64,000 bases of DNA. Source: Lithodes maja (Eukaryota > Arthropoda > Malacostraca > Decapoda > Lithodidae). The notes beneath the pieces are model-generated. The model ran no database searches. It saw nothing but the letters and a program-made list of their open reading frames with translations, and was not told the origin of the DNA. Positions 50,571-63,200 of the stretch are shown piece by piece; position 1 is the first letter of the stretch; the number at the start of each line of letters is the position of its first letter. The stretch is from NCBI GenBank assembly GCA_037953745.1, contig JBAKBP010001589.1, forward strand, positions 62,001-126,000. The letters run 5' to 3'. Position numbers and translations under genes: made by a program.

Positions 50571-51640
50571 TCAAATTTCTTTCACATAGGGAGTAATCCA
50601 AGGATGATCGTTAAACTGAAATAAAACTTGTTTCGTGGGGAAGTAATGGTCAATTAAAATATTTACCGAACTAAGAAAGTTATTTAGCTTATTTATGACG
50701 CACTGTTCATGGTACACTTCAACCCATGGGTAGTTATTAATATGTTGGCCGAACGCAATGACACTTGACTGCTTGATGGGACGAACGGTGACCAGCTTGG
50801 AGTGATGACAAGGTGGAAATGTTGAAATAGGTTGCCATAACACAGTGAGGTGCTGGGTACGGCTAAGGGGTGCTAAACGTTGAGGTGATTTGTAGTGCTG
50901 GCTAAGGTCAGTGAAGATTAGGTCTAGGATATTATTTTGATGTGTTGGAAAGTTTACAATTTGCTGAAGAGGAGTGTTGTCGATGATGTCTTCAATGTTT
51001 AAATCGTTGAAATCGCCACAAATAACAAATTTGCATCCATTATAAAGGGATCGTAATTCATCTGCGTAAGTAACGATATGATCGATGAGGTCTTGATGGA
51101 GAGGTGATCTTGGAGGATAGTATATGCACCCTACAATAATGCAGGACACCTCCCTAGGTAGACGTTTGGGCCGGCACCACACCCATAATGTCTCCAACTG
51201 AACATCATGTGGTGGAAAGAGGCGGCGGGATTGAATATCTTCTCGAACAAATATTCCCACCCCACCACCACGTTGTCGCTGTCGAGTTTGTAGGTACACT
51301 TCATAGTTCGGGATAGTAAAAGATTCTTCTGACACTTGCCAAACTTCACTAATACAGGCTATATCAACATTATTATCCTTCATTAAAACAACTAATTCAT
51401 CTTCTTTATTTCTAATAGAGGTTGCATTCAAATTTATAAAGGTCGGGAAGGAATAATACAGTCTCGGAATCTCACTCAAGTTGTTATGAACATTGCATTT
51501 TCGAAGTTGTTTGTTTTGTTTCTTTCTCTGTGTGATTCGAACTGGTATTTTGTGCTTTTGTCTCTTTCCTGCTTTCTTTCCTCTTGCTTTAAAAATATTA
51601 TTTTCTTCTCTCTCCTTTCTCTTGGGAACAACCCTAAATT
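50571..51640 (-). pseudogene. APE-type endonuclease domain of LINE-E
   Basis: On minus the frame shows FINLNATSIRNKEDELVVLM, IACISEVWQV (catalytic Glu), GGGVGIFVRED, CIIVGCIYYPPRSPLHQ, FVICGDFNDLNIED (Asp/Asn) and ILDLIFTDL, with a degraded SRTQHLTV where SDH is expected. These are the landmarks of LINE apurinic-like endonucleases that nick the target. The loss of SDH (TQH) suggests an inactive enzyme. Its frame is fused at the 5' side with Gypsy gag codons. Confidence 0.85.
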
Positions 51641-52655
51641 TCAGCCTATAGGTCTCTGGCTGCAACTCATACGCCCTCAGGAGAGCCTCTTTCAACGCCT
51701 CATAATTCACGCAGGAATCTAGGGGCAAAGCATCATACGCCTTGAGTGCTTTCCCCGTCAATCGTGACGAAACAAGGGCTGCCCACTTCTCCTCGGGCCA
51801 TTGGTGCTCCTGTCACTTTTTCTCGAACCGGAGAAAAAATTTGGTAACTCCTAACTCATCAAACACTGGAACCAACTTTAGTAGATGCGACAGGGACTGT
51901 TCATGGGGTCGACCCCCCTGGGCGACCCGGTTCCCTGTCACCTCTACACGCGTTTTCTCTAGGTCAATATCGGCACAATATCTTGCAGACTCAAACTTGA
52001 GCTCAGCCTCTCTCTGCTTGAGCTCATTTTCATACTTATACTTGCGCTCAGACTCTCGCTCACGCTGCTCGACATCAGCCTCATGCTTCCGCTGCTCGAG
52101 CTCAGCCTCATGCTTATACTTGAGCTCAGCCTGTTGCTCCTGCTGCTTAAGTTTGGCGAGTTCGAGCTGAAGCAACATCTCGGAAGACAAACCTTGAGGA
52201 GGGGGTGCTACTAACGGGGACCCACCCAGTGAGTCACTTAGAGGCATACCCAACCACCAGCGGGCATCGGCCTGCGGGAACGTACCCGGCTCCGGAGCCC
52301 GAGGGGGCGCCATGATAGGAGTCTAGTGGAATGGGGGCTGGGCCGAAGGTGCCCCAGCTCCCGCTCAACCCGAAGCCCCATGCACCCCACCGAGCACACA
52401 GGTAACCAGCTCACCTCTCGACAATCCGCTAGTACCGGAAAACCCTAAGACCGTGGCTACACACTGCAGTCCGTACCGGTCCAGCCCCGACACCCGGTCC
52501 GCCGACACAGGCTCCTCCAAAAAAATCCGAGCATCCTCCTCATTGTTCACCACCCGAACGCTGTTTAACAACTCCACCTTCTCCACCTCCTCGCCTGTCT
52601 CTCGCACTGTGCCCTCACTATGCTCAGACCCGTCCAGTGACATGATGGGAGTCAA
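51641..52655 (-). pseudogene. Gypsy gag, with stop codons
   Basis: One frame from 52655 downward with stops at about 52365 (TGA), 52326 (TAG) and 51812 (TGA). A Leu/Lys/Glu/Gln-rich coiled-coil region lies at 51980-52190 (LELAKLKQQEQQAELKYKHE and similar). It is followed by LLKLVPVFDELGVTKFFLRF and LTGKALKAYDALPLDSCVNY, then LKEALLRAYELQPETYRLKF, which is the SCAN-like part of Mag-type Gypsy gag. The C-terminus is replaced by LINE-E. Decayed copy. Confidence 0.8.
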
Positions 52656-52910
52656 AAAAAATAAATCTCAAGTCAAGACAAAAGTAGCCAAACTCTCGCG
52701 TAGCATTATTCACAAAAATATTCGAAGATGTTCTTGAGTGCAATACTAGGTCACCAATAAACTCCAACAAGTTCTATATATCCTCAAAACAATGTCCACT
52801 GCCAACACTGCGAGAAATAAATTCAACCCCAAATGGCAATAAGATTTCTAAAAAAAAAAAAAATGCAATATTCAGTTCACTATACAGTATACTGGTCTAA
52901 GGTCGCCATT
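52656..52910 (-). other. Gypsy leader with primer binding site
   Basis: The leader between LTR and gag. On minus, TGGCGACCTTAGACC starts two bases after the LTR (52908 downward) and has the TGG start of a tRNA primer site; the matching tRNA was not determined. An A-run lies at 52850. Confidence 0.6.
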
Positions 52911-54696
52911 TGTTACGACAGGCACTACGAAATAAACAAGGGCACTTAATAATGGACTAGATGATAGGCTATATCTGCAACAACGGTACGCTAATTCCAA
53001 ACCCTCGAACTATTACGCCGGTGAACAAAACACTTAAAACCCTCCAGAGTTAATCTACTGGATAACGGGGTATCAATTAACTGGGTTTTAGTGCACTTCT
53101 ACAAAGGCTTTCCGGTGACGGCCAAGCCTACTCACAACAGGAGTACTTTACGTTAATAAAATGCTCTCAAGTAATAACAATGCTTAAATAAACTATAACA
53201 AGATTTAATAAAGGAGTATATGCTTACGTTAACTTTAGTGTGAGTCTGTACTCAACACTAAACTCTTCAATGCTCTATGAAAACACTGGAAGTCTAGTCC
53301 TACAGCAAACAGGTATGGAATCTTCTGAAAACGTCTGATGCTCTAAGATGCTCGTCAAATTTAGAACAGAAATAATGCAGGGGCAGGACACCAAAGCGTG
53401 TATCTTAAATACACCAATAAGTAGGATACATATATATAAAACAAGGGAGTGCAACAACTCTGTGACAGCACTAATAATAGCCACTCAAAACAGTACTTCC
53501 TTAGCCAAAGTAACAGCCATACTGGGTTGTGCACCAAGCATCAGCCTAGGCTAAAATAATACGTGAATAATTCCTAAAGCATACACAGTTAAAGTTAATA
53601 AACACAATGCTGTCTTTATTACTAATAAAGTCTAGCAGCGGCATAAAAGGTACCAGAAGGCTAGGCAGAGCGCAAGCATACTCGTAGCCTACTGTCTCCC
53701 CTTGAACAGATTTCCCTTAAGTGACTAGGAGGCTCTCTTGGTAAGTCCAGATCTCAAGTATCTGGTCTTACCCTGGCGCTCCACAAAGGTCAACAAAATG
53801 AGGTAGCCAGCATACAAGTAAGAGTAGGCAAAAGCCCTTCGCTTGTATACTGCTACACTCGCAAAGGAAAAATATGCACAAGGGTTACAGTCTACCTAGC
53901 TTCGTCGAAGTCGTACAGGCTCTGACTTGCCATGTACATAATTCAGACAACGACCAAAGATACCCTCCACTGTCTAGCATTAAATAGTAACAAAGAACAA
54001 CTCAATAATTAGAAGCACCCAATGATAATATGACTAATGTGACTATGACTAATAATCGCTAAAGCTAGTGCAAAACATATATGTGAGAACTGGTGCTGTA
54101 ATATGACTGGCTGACTATGGAAGTCGTATGCAGAGCCAGAAGGGATAAGTAATTGAATAAAGATGAGAAGTATTGGAAAAGAAGAAGTTCAGAGAAAGAA
54201 ACAGTAGTACAGGGGGTTAGATTGGGGACAAATTGCAAGGGACGTCTAGGACCAAGCACACCATGCCAAGCTCTAAGGAGACACGCGGGTAGGAGCCCCC
54301 CAGCACCAACACTAGGACAGCGGCACCCAATCACAGACCACTACGTCATGAAGAGCAAGCGTCATATGACGCGCCAGGCCCACCGGCCAATCAAGAGCGT
54401 GGGAACCTCCGCCCGAGCGAGGAAGGCACACGCACATACACAGGCACATAATACCACCACGCTGCCTCCTTCGTTCTCTCTCTCCTTAACTTCACACTAC
54501 ACATCTTATACTCTATCACTGATATAAAATACTTCCAAGTGTCACAGACAAGAATAAAGACCACCACTGATCTGTCTGTAACAACATGAATACTAAGAAA
54601 GAAAGAACATCGTTCTACGATTATTATAGCCAATTTCACTGCCCTGGCGAGCGCTAGCGAGTACGAGCACATTCTGGCAAGCTGGCCAGCGTAACA
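52911..54696 (-). repeat. Long LTR of the Gypsy element
   Basis: 1786 bp bounded by TGTTACG at 52911 and CGTAACA at 54696, an inverted 7-base terminus with TG...CA. The primer site touches one end as expected for a 5' LTR on minus. Contents are non-coding. No partner LTR is in the window, so target duplication cannot be checked. Confidence 0.7.
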
Positions 54697-55770
54697 CTAG
54701 CAAAACAAGGTTACAAATAAAGCACTAAATAATGTATACATTATTAACATGTTTACTATGGACTTAAGTAAAGGGAAAGTGTAGGTTTACCTATTCACAC
54801 ATTAAAAATTACGAAATCAAAGTATCTTAGAATATGGTGATGATATTAGGTAGTTAGCAAAAAATTACTAATTATTTGAAACAGATTAGTGTAAAAAAAT
54901 ATGTAACATTTGCAACTCTGGTCACGGGGTATAATGCTGATGCCCAACTCTGGGTCGAGTATCCATACTATCCAAACGTAGTTGAAGGTAATTCAATTGT
55001 TTATGAAGCATAGTTCTTGACTCATAGATTCATTGCGGACTGATCTCCTATCTTGAATGAAATTCCGAAAATGTTTTACGACTCACTCGGTATAAAGATT
55101 CAAAGACTAAAAATATTGGGTATGATTGATTTCTGTATTATATCAGTTGGTGGTAATTAAAATTATTTCAATTAATCTCCTCTTATTACACTGTAATGAC
55201 CATGTACAGTAGTGGTAATAAATTCTGATCGATTTTGAAGTCTCAAACTTATTAAACGAATCTCTGAAATGCAAGTGCTCAGTAAGAATTAATAAGGAGA
55301 TTCAATTCAACCCGAAACCGCTTCGAATAAGTTTGTATTAGAATTAATGTTCACTACTTTACAATTAATTAAATAACATTAGGCAATAACTTTGTAATGC
55401 CCACATTGTTTGGGTATTTTAATCATTCAGCAATGCTTTTTTATTTACCAACATATGATAATAATGTCTGCAGACCACTTGAGGATCGTAATTTGTTTCA
55501 TTCAAGATGACGTTGGTCTTTCCTATGTTGAAAGAAAACAAATATGAATTAATATAAAATAATTTGAGTTGTAAACGGTGTTTAAAGGGAATATTACATT
55601 GTTTCACCCTGAACACTGATTATGTTTATAATTCAATATTCCTGGGTATAAACTAGGAGATGAGGGCGGGGGGGGGGGGGGGGGGGAGCATGAAAGGGGA
55701 GACCAATGCCATTGTTCAGATTATAACCCATGCTTGGACGACACTGTATATTTTACATTATATCCCTTAA
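54697..55770. other. AT-rich unassigned region with a 19-base G run
   Basis: No supported genes. A run of 19 G lies at 55668-55686. Short frames are not supported by motifs. Confidence 0.3.
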
Positions 55771-56917
55771 CCCTTCTTTGGCAGCACACGGCTATTGTCG
55801 AGTTAAATAAATGTGGCCTATGTGGCGGGTCACGGCTATTGTCGAGTGCAATTTTGAGCACGTAATGTGCTCTGAGAGAGAGCGGAGCAGTGGGAGGAGC
55901 GTAGGTTACCTCATGACCGCTCACCATGGTGGCCGTGGAGCTACTGAGATGTGCTCCTTTGTACTCCACCCTCTCTCACTCGTTTCACACCTAATAATGT
56001 ATGAAAATGACTGTATTTTACCGATTTTGCCCTTCGGTTGCACGATCGTTGCAAGACAACCAGTGATCGTAGAAGGATGGTTCTGGTGTCATTGGAAAGC
56101 TGAATTAACGCCCTTTCAGGGATGCATACTTGTATTACGCTCTGGCTCTTGTTTATGCATGAAACCGAGCACGGAAACAAGCTCGTTTACGGTAAAACCC
56201 CCCGCTGGGCGGCACATCAAATATACTCCTCCATCCGCTCTTGACCCTTTGGCGCACGATGACTCGTTCAGAGATATTAGGTATTTTTTTCCTAGGCGCA
56301 CGATGACTCGTTAAGAATCATTCAATTTTAAAATATTCGCCAAAAATTAAGTTTTCGTCTGACGCGCGTCATATTTGGCACAGATATTAAGTATTACGTC
56401 TAGTTCAATGGGTACAATTGGCAACCCCCTCAGTTTAACGGTTTACTCACGGCTGGCTGGGAAGGGAGCAGAGTACAGCTCAGTCTGTGTTTCGATACTT
56501 TCACGTGTATTCGTGTATCTCAGTAACTATTTAGTTTATAGTAATTCTGAAGGTACCAGTGGAATCCTCATTAAATTCCGCCTCCATATATGTATGCAAA
56601 TCAAAAATTTTGTGGGCAAAATTTTGAGCTAGCGCGAGTTGGAGATAAGGTATTTCATTTTTTTTTTACAATTCTTATTTCAGAGTGCCCCAATGTGGTT
56701 GTTTTGTATTTATTCTATGTTTTTATTCGCTTATCTTCAAGTTCAATCAATAACGAAGCCGACGGTATCTCTTTAATCCAAATACAAGGATCTTTTGGTG
56801 GATAAAAACGTCACAGAAACAAATTATCGCCGGGCACAAAACTGGCTCTGAGTGAGCTGAGATATACTTAGGGAGTGGGAAAAAACTTTGATTGGAAACT
56901 ATAGGTGTGCCAAAGGG
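55771..56917. mobile_element. TTAA-flanked element 5 (possible piggyBac-like, 1.1 kb)
   Basis: TTAA at 55767-55770 and 56918-56921. Ends CCCTTCTTTGGCAGCACA and, inverted, CCCTTTGGCACACC, aligned if two bases are gapped. The interior has two copies of GCGCACGATGACTCGTT (56252, 56296) and CACGGCTATTGTCGAG twice (55788, 55831). No transposase is visible. The inverted repeat is short, so confidence is moderate. Confidence 0.5.
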
Positions 56918-57040
56918 TTAAGGTGTTAAATCATTAATTATTAATTATTTGTTATTTTGTTATAGAATAAGGTGAACATGTTTTTTATTCGGTACATAGC
57001 ACTTGAAGTCAGTAAGTGTTTTCAATTCACCCTGTATATA

Positions 57041-57080
<40 letters not shown>

Positions 57081-57370
57081 TTGTTTTTTGCATTGCAATC
57101 CATGCGCACCAGATCCCCCAAAACCACTCTCGATAATTGGAAACAATTTGATTTTGTTTAATGGATGTAAATAAGCCTCTGATATCCCAATGTAATGGTA
57201 TTTTGTTTTGTACTCATATCTGTTATTCCTGTATTATTATTGATATTTGAAAATGGATACGGGTTTCGTCCAACTTCCATAATTTGATATGGGTTTAGTA
57301 TCCCTGAACTGTTTATCCGTCTGATTTGCTAGTTTCATTTATTTAATTGCATAAATTATAAGTAAATAAT
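56918..57370. repeat. Unassigned AT-rich DNA with a TA microsatellite
   Basis: A (TA)n run lies at about 57045-57077. The rest shows no recognisable structure. Confidence 0.6.
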
Positions 57371-57600
57371 CATACTAGCTGTCATGTTGTTCCCTCAGGG
57401 GCACAGTGCGTCCTTGAAATAAGTATTGTTCACATATGTGTGGGGAAGATCCTCTCACACAGCACTTCTAGACAAAGTAGAAATTAAATTGTTTCGTCTC
57501 ATTAACTCGAATCCACTCACCAACTCTCTGCAAGCTCTCTCTTTTCGCCGCAATGTTGCATCTCGTTTGCTATTCTACCGCTATAACAACAACCCACCCG
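57371..57600 (+). pseudogene. LINE-F C-terminal fragment
   Basis: Contains GGGCACAGTGCGTCCTTG and the frame GRSSHTALLDKVEIKLFRLI with FRRNVASRLLFYRY, the C-terminal region of a Jockey-like RT. The same segment recurs at 59883-59960. It is joined directly to endonuclease-coding sequence of the next copy, so two copies are arranged head to tail. Confidence 0.75.
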
Positions 57601-57619
57601 TATCCCGGAAGCTTCGGAG

Positions 57620-59960
57620 ATTGGCCCAACATTCTTGACTTATTTCTAACCTCTAACCCTTCTGCTTATAATGTCAATCCTTTCTCTCCTTTGGGCTCCT
57701 CCGATCATAAACTAATATCTGTCACCTGTCCTATCTCTCTAGTATGGCCACCCGATCCTCCCAACCGGCGGCGCTTGTGGCAATTTGGCGCTTCCGACTG
57801 GGAGGCTTTTCTGCAGTACTTATTGATTTCCCATGGCATGACTTTTGCTTCCGTGGCCGGGGACCCTCAGAGAGTGCTGAACGCATTACCGAGGTAATCC
57901 TCTCGGGCATGGAAGCATACATTCCATTTTCTTTCTCTCAGTCTAATGCAAAAATATCTTGGTTTACTCACGCTTGTTCTACTGCTGTCCGCAACAAGGA
58001 GGAAGCATTCAAACGGTACCGCTGCCTTAAGACTCAAGAATCTCATTCTTCCTATGTTTCTGCCCGGAATCAAGCCAAATCTGTTCTTCGACTTGCCAAA
58101 CACTCTTTCATTAATAATAAATGCACTGAATTATCCAACTCTAGCTCTTCCCAAGCTTTCTGGCATCTAGCCAAAAACCTCTCCAACAATTTGTCTTCCT
58201 CGTCTTTTCCTCCCCTTTTCAACTCTGATGGCACAACCTTCACTTCTTCCTCTGACAAAGCTGAACTCTTCGCTCAAACTTTTTGCTAGAAACTCTACTT
58301 TGGATGATTCCGGTGATATTCCTCCCTCTCCTTTCCCCTCTCTCCTACTTATGCCTAATATCCTAATCTCTTCGAAAAGATGTATTTTCTACCCTCTCTG
58401 GGCTTACTACTAAGAAGGCGTACAGTCCGGATGGTGTTCCTCCTGTTGTACTAAAAAACGGTGCTTCCGTCCTGACGAGCTGCCTAGGCAAACTCTTTCG
58501 TCTGTCTCTCATCTAACGTCTTCCCTTCTTGCTGGAAGTTTGCTCTCATAAAACCTGTCCCAAAGAAAGGTGAAATATCTTAAGAAGCATTTCTCTTCTC
58601 ATATTCTGCTCTCAGATCGCCAGTATGGCTTCCTTAAGGGTCGCTCTACTGGTGATCTTCTTTCATATCTTACTTTCTCTTGGCCATCCTCCTTTCGGTA
58701 CTTCAGTGAGACCTTTTCTATTGCACTAGACATATCGAAGGCCTTCGATAGAGTCTGGCACAAATCTTTAAATTTCTAAACTACCCTCCTTTGGTTTCTA
58801 TCCCTCCATTTGTGCCGTTGTCTCTAATTTCCTTTCCGGCCATTCCAAAGCTGCGGTTGTGGACAGCCATTGTTCACTTCCTCATCCCATCAACTCCGGT
58901 GTTCCTCAGGGCTCTATCCTATCTCTCATTCTCTTTCTAATTTTCATAAATGATCTTCTCAACTGTACCTCCAGTCCCATCCATTCATATGCAAATGACT
59001 CTACTTTACACTACTCAATTAGTTTTCCAGATCGCCCCATCCAGCAATCCCTCAAAGATAAACGTAATGAAGCCATGCAACACTTATCTTCTGATCTAAC
59101 TACTATTTCCAATTGGGGCAGAGAAAAACGTGTTACCTTTAATGATTTCAAAACCCAATTTCTTCATCTTACTACCCGTTCAGAACTCCCAGAGGACTAT
59201 CCTTTACACTTTAGGGGAGGTGTGGTGGAGTGGTCATGCCACTGGATTGGTAATCCAATGGACCCGGGTTCAAATCCCGATATGTCAATGGGAAGATATT
59301 ATTGGGATTGAATTTGTGCTGTACCTAGTATCAGTGCATTACCACAAAGCCCACCGAAATGCCAAAAAAATACCCTCATTGTTCCCTGATTAAATAACAC
59401 TGTATGAATATTCCCATATTCAAAATATGTTACAGGGGGACAATGCCTAGTGAGTTCACTGCTCAATAGGTGGCGTTCTGAGAGTGAGGGTCTGAGTCTG
59501 GAGGGTGAGACGGTGAAGCACTTGAGCGAAGCAACCGGCCGCTTCAGAGATGGAGCTGCTTCGAGCCATGATGGTTGCTTCACATGTCTCACTCCCCAGA
59601 CTGGAACAAGACCTCACGGGCTTCACCGTGTTGAGCGGTGGAATGTACAGGCTCTCAGCCTATGCCCGAGAGGGAGTAGTTGGAATATAGAAAAAAAAAA
59701 AAAAAAAAAAAAATACAAAAATAAATCCTTCATCTTCTCTCAATATTCTTGGTGCCTCTTTTACTTCTGCTCTCACTTGGAAGGACCATATTACCAGTCT
59801 TGCTAAGGCAGCCTCCCTGAAGCTGGGTGTGCTCAATTGCCTCAAGGGTTTCTTTACCCCTGCACTGCTTCTTGCTTTGTACAGGGGCACTGTGCGTCCT
59901 TGTATTGAGTATTGTTTACATGTGTGGGGAGGATCCTCTCACACCGCACTCCTAGACAAA
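57620..59960 (+). pseudogene. Endonuclease end and RT of LINE-F
   Basis: Begins DWPNILDLFLTSNPSAYNV and SPLGSSDHKLISVTCPIS, with the SDH motif of the endonuclease intact. The linker contains CSTAVRNKEEAFKRYRCL and SARNQAKSVLRLAKHSFINN. RT pieces: LSDRQYGFLKGRSTGDLLSY, ALDISKAFDRVWHKSL (first Asp), NSGVPQGSILSLILFLIFIN and the catalytic site as YANDSTLH near 58990, where Asn replaces the first Asp. After the SINE: SALTWKDHITSLAKAASLKL and RPCIEYCLHVWGGS. Frameshifts near 58290, 58410, 58520 and 58780. Confidence 0.82.
59213..59713 (+). mobile_element. tRNA-derived SINE with poly(A) tail inside LINE-F
   Basis: The head resembles a tRNA: A-box-like TGGTGGAGTGG, an anticodon-type hairpin TGGA-TTGGTAA-TCCA (loop centre GGT, Thr-like) and T-arm CCGGGTTCAAATCCCGA with B-box. 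A long body follows and a 22-base A run (59692-59713). It interrupts the RT of LINE-F. The body may consist of two fused SINEs. Confidence 0.75.
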
Positions 59961-60288
59961 TAGTCCATGAGCCAAGACCCGAATTTTGGGATATCGGTAC
60001 CACCCGGGGTGACTAATTCTCTTAGGTGTTTTTAGCTTGCTACATGTCTCTAGTTTATGTTTTGATATGATAGCCCTTGCACATTGGTAGCTTAATGGTC
60101 ATTATCACTTCTTGAATAGACATACCCTACCGAAAATTCCGAATTTTTTTAAAATGTCAAATTTGGGGACAGGAATGCCTAAATGTCAACAAAATGCATA
60201 TAGTAATTGTCACATTTAATACAAGTCCTGTAAATACACACTAAGCATGCCATGGGCTTGTACATACTATTATGGCAAATTACTACTC
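59961..60288 (-). other. Spacer, probably 3' flank of the large minus-strand gene
   Basis: AT-rich, no frame of note. No clear AATAAA signal on the minus strand was seen. Confidence 0.35.
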
Positions 60289-63200
60289 CTAAATATCATC
60301 TACATCAGACTCGGAATCTGACTGTTGTGCCACCGGCTCTTCTTCAATAGCCGTGTTCTGACATGTCTGTAACCTGCACATGTCCGTGCATTTTAGACCA
60401 TTGCTGAGGCAAGTACACTTAGGGAGTTCGCATGACCGCACACACTTGCAAGACAGTAGCTGCATAACAGCATCTGGTGCTGGTGAGCCTCGCATCCAGT
60501 TGACGGCAAGCTTACCGTCCTCATCTGTCATCCAACCGCAGTCTGTTGGGTTCGCAACAAATGGCTGGCTCTGAAGACTTCTCCTCCAGATCGCAGCCTG
60601 GTAGTTTGCACGCAGTGCATGCATGAAGAGGCAGTCCTCACAAGGAGGGAGTTGACTTGACTCTACCTCTCCACGTCTTGCACAGAACAGCTCATACCGA
60701 AGCTTGTTTACCTTAGTTGTGTGGGTAGATGGTAGGTACATGTGGCAGGTGATTTCCTGTAGCTTCTCAAAGAGTTCAGGAGACACTTCCCATGAGCGTC
60801 CAAGTTCGTGAAAAGCATCCTGGTATGTCTTGTCCATCTTCACCTGCTTGAGTGTCGTCATCTTCCCTCGGCCAGCGAATGCACTGACGGTATCACAGCC
60901 TGTAAAGGCATGCATACCAATCAATGAATCACACACGCTGCCTCCCAGTGTGCGGCTCAGTGTGGTGATATCCAGGAATCTTGTCCGGTTCTTCGTCCCG
61001 CACTTCTGGAACAGATGGGATGGGATCTTGTGGCACATGCCAAGACACAACACCATGACGTCTGTATCTTCTGCAGTGATGATGACAGACTTGTTCCCAG
61101 ATTCTGCTGCATGAAGTGCATGGAGAAGAAGGCGTGTGTCTGCTTCTTCTTGAGTTGACTTAAGCTCAGGAGCCTCTTCCCACTGCTCTTTGGTGATCTT
61201 GAAGCAGCGCTGCTCACATGTGACATACAGCTCCTTGTCCTTGAGCTTCTCCCTGTGCTGTGGTGCCTTCCATTCTTCTACCAAGAACTTGATAAGACTT
61301 GCCTTGTTGGAGGAACTACCGAGTAACTTTCTCCACTGCTGGATGTTGTGCCCAGGTTGAATGTTCTTGAAATGAATTCCTGTGCCTGCACTTCTTTTGG
61401 CTCGTTCTGCATCCTTGATGGATGTCTCCTTGTAGATATCAAACACAACATCAATGCGCCTGCTCTTAGCACCTTCATGAACAGCGTGACTCAGTGCTGT
61501 ACCTGCAAGCTGTGAAAAAGTTTTGTCGTTTCCCTTCAGTTTGTGGACCAGGCTCATCCCATCAATTATGGTAGCAGAGGGCTCGGGTATCACTTCTGCA
61601 GGAGAAACATTCCTCTCTAACTCCTTTGCTAGGGCAGCCTTGTTGGTCTTGCGGAGAGACCCATCACCGCTGGCAAGTGCCCAAGGCAAAGGCCCAAGGG
61701 GATGAGCCAAGACATCACTCATTTTGAGCTTTCTGTTCTCGGCAACAAGGATCATCTGGCCAAATAGGTTCCTGTCAGCCTTTAAGATAGCCTCCTTGGC
61801 ATGGTCTTGTGAGCGTGGCTTCATTCTGATGTTAGTGAACGTTCTCAGTTTCGTCTTCGTCATCGTGTCATGAAACTGCATAGTTGGCGTATCGATCTCC
61901 AGGCGCTCTTCCTTGAAGGCTTGATATGCATCCTCTCCTATTCTGTAGGCCCCTAGAAGGTCTTTGACAACTTCTGGTGGTGCCATAGTCGCAGTTGACA
62001 AACTGACAAGATCTTCTTGCTCTGCGTTGAAGGGGTTCAACCAGCTGGTCTCCATCAGTTGAACTAAAGATTGGACATCGGCCTCATCTCTTCTAATCCT
62101 GGCCATCTGTAGGTCTGGGTGGCTGAAGTCAGTATACTTTTGGCCTACTACCATAGTCCTGAGCTGCCTTAAGTACCTGCTGCGATACTCCGATGTCAGG
62201 TAGTACCTGGCGACAGCTCCGCCTTTCAGGCTGAAGCCTTTTGTGCCCCCTGGTGTCTGGGTGTCTTTGTTGATCGTCTCTTCGATTGTCTGGTCCACAG
62301 GGATCCGTCCAAAGGGATTCTTGCTACCGATCTGGACCGAAAAGCCACCTTGCATGAAGTGTTCATGGACCTCTGGGTGTTCAATGGGCAGTCGAGACAT
62401 CAAGGCATAGTAGTAGGTTAGGAACCGGGCATAGTTCACTTTGTCATAGGCAAAACACCATGGTATCATCTGTCGGATTGCTCCTAGGTGGAGCATCCAG
62501 TTGCCTTCTCTGGAGGCTCGAATTAAGTCCAGCATGATCTCAACCATGTCCAGGTATGACATCCAGAATGCTGAGAGGTTGTGTTCATCTCTGAGGGTCT
62601 CAAGATAAACTTGGAAAAGCTTCATGATATGTGTGCATGATTCACTCTCCATCAGCTCTTGAAAGAGTCCCTGAGACACATTGCTGTGAAAGCTGTTGAT
62701 GTCCTTCAGTGTTTCATCTAGATGGTGTATGTCCCTTGAATGGTTTTCTTCTAGCCATGAAAGGAAGCCTTTCCATGCAAGCCTCATCAGTGCTTCATAC
62801 ACGAGCTTGTGTAGTCTCACTGCTCTGTTGTACCTCTTGCCGTTCATCACTCCTGACACTGATCCTTCTGCGATGATACCTGATTCCACACACAGATCTC
62901 TAAGACCTGCATCTTGAAACCTCTTTCCTATGGTGGAGATGAGATTACAGATTGTGTGGAAGACGCCCATCCTGATGATAATGTTCTTGAACTTCTCTTG
63001 TTTCCAGATAACTTCGGCAGCTTTGGCATAGAGTGCTTGATCAAACACGCACACAATCTTGTTAAGCTGTAAGGACTGCATGATAGCATGCGTTTGTTCC
63101 AAGATTTCATTAACGGTGGACATTTCTGTTGCGGGAGCATTGATAGTGGGCAGGTAGCTTACAGTGTCCTGAACCACTGCAATGTCTCTGCGCATTTTGA

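Larger units (their letters stand above)
48953..51640 (-). mobile_element. LINE-E: non-LTR retrotransposon with endonuclease and RT
   Basis: Reads on minus from its junction with Gypsy gag (about 51640) through endonuclease, RT and C-terminal part to the minisatellite. CR1/L2-like in overall style; the exact clade is uncertain. The 3' end touches DIRS-2, so DIRS-2 probably inserted at or near the LINE tail. Confidence 0.82.
51641..54696 (-). mobile_element. Gypsy-type LTR retrotransposon remnant: 5' LTR, leader and gag
   Basis: On minus: LTR (54696-52911), primer site, leader, then gag to about 51641 where LINE-E begins. No protease, RT, integrase or second LTR is in the window; DNA left of LINE-E is DIRS-2, so the rest has been lost or moved. 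Gag style (charged coiled coil followed by a SCAN-like block) fits the Mag-type branch. Confidence 0.8.
57600..59960 (+). mobile_element. LINE-F: Jockey-like LINE, 5' and 3' truncated, interrupted by a SINE
   Basis: Plus-strand order: endonuclease end (57620-57720), linker (57740-58290), RT (58290-59200), SINE (59213-59713), RT thumb (59714-59960). It stops abruptly in the codons for HTALLDK, the same place at which the fragment at 57480 continues. Confidence 0.8.

Noticed and set aside
51742..52170. 142-codon Ser-rich plus frame
   Set aside because: Antisense shadow of the Gypsy gag coiled coil (Glu/Lys codons read in reverse give Ser/Leu).
55811..56314. 167-codon frame inside TTAA element 5
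   Set aside because: No transposase features; the frame includes repeated palindromic blocks and is probably chance.
60830..61114. Small plus-strand frames opposite the large gene
   Set aside because: They are antisense shadows of a strongly coding minus frame.
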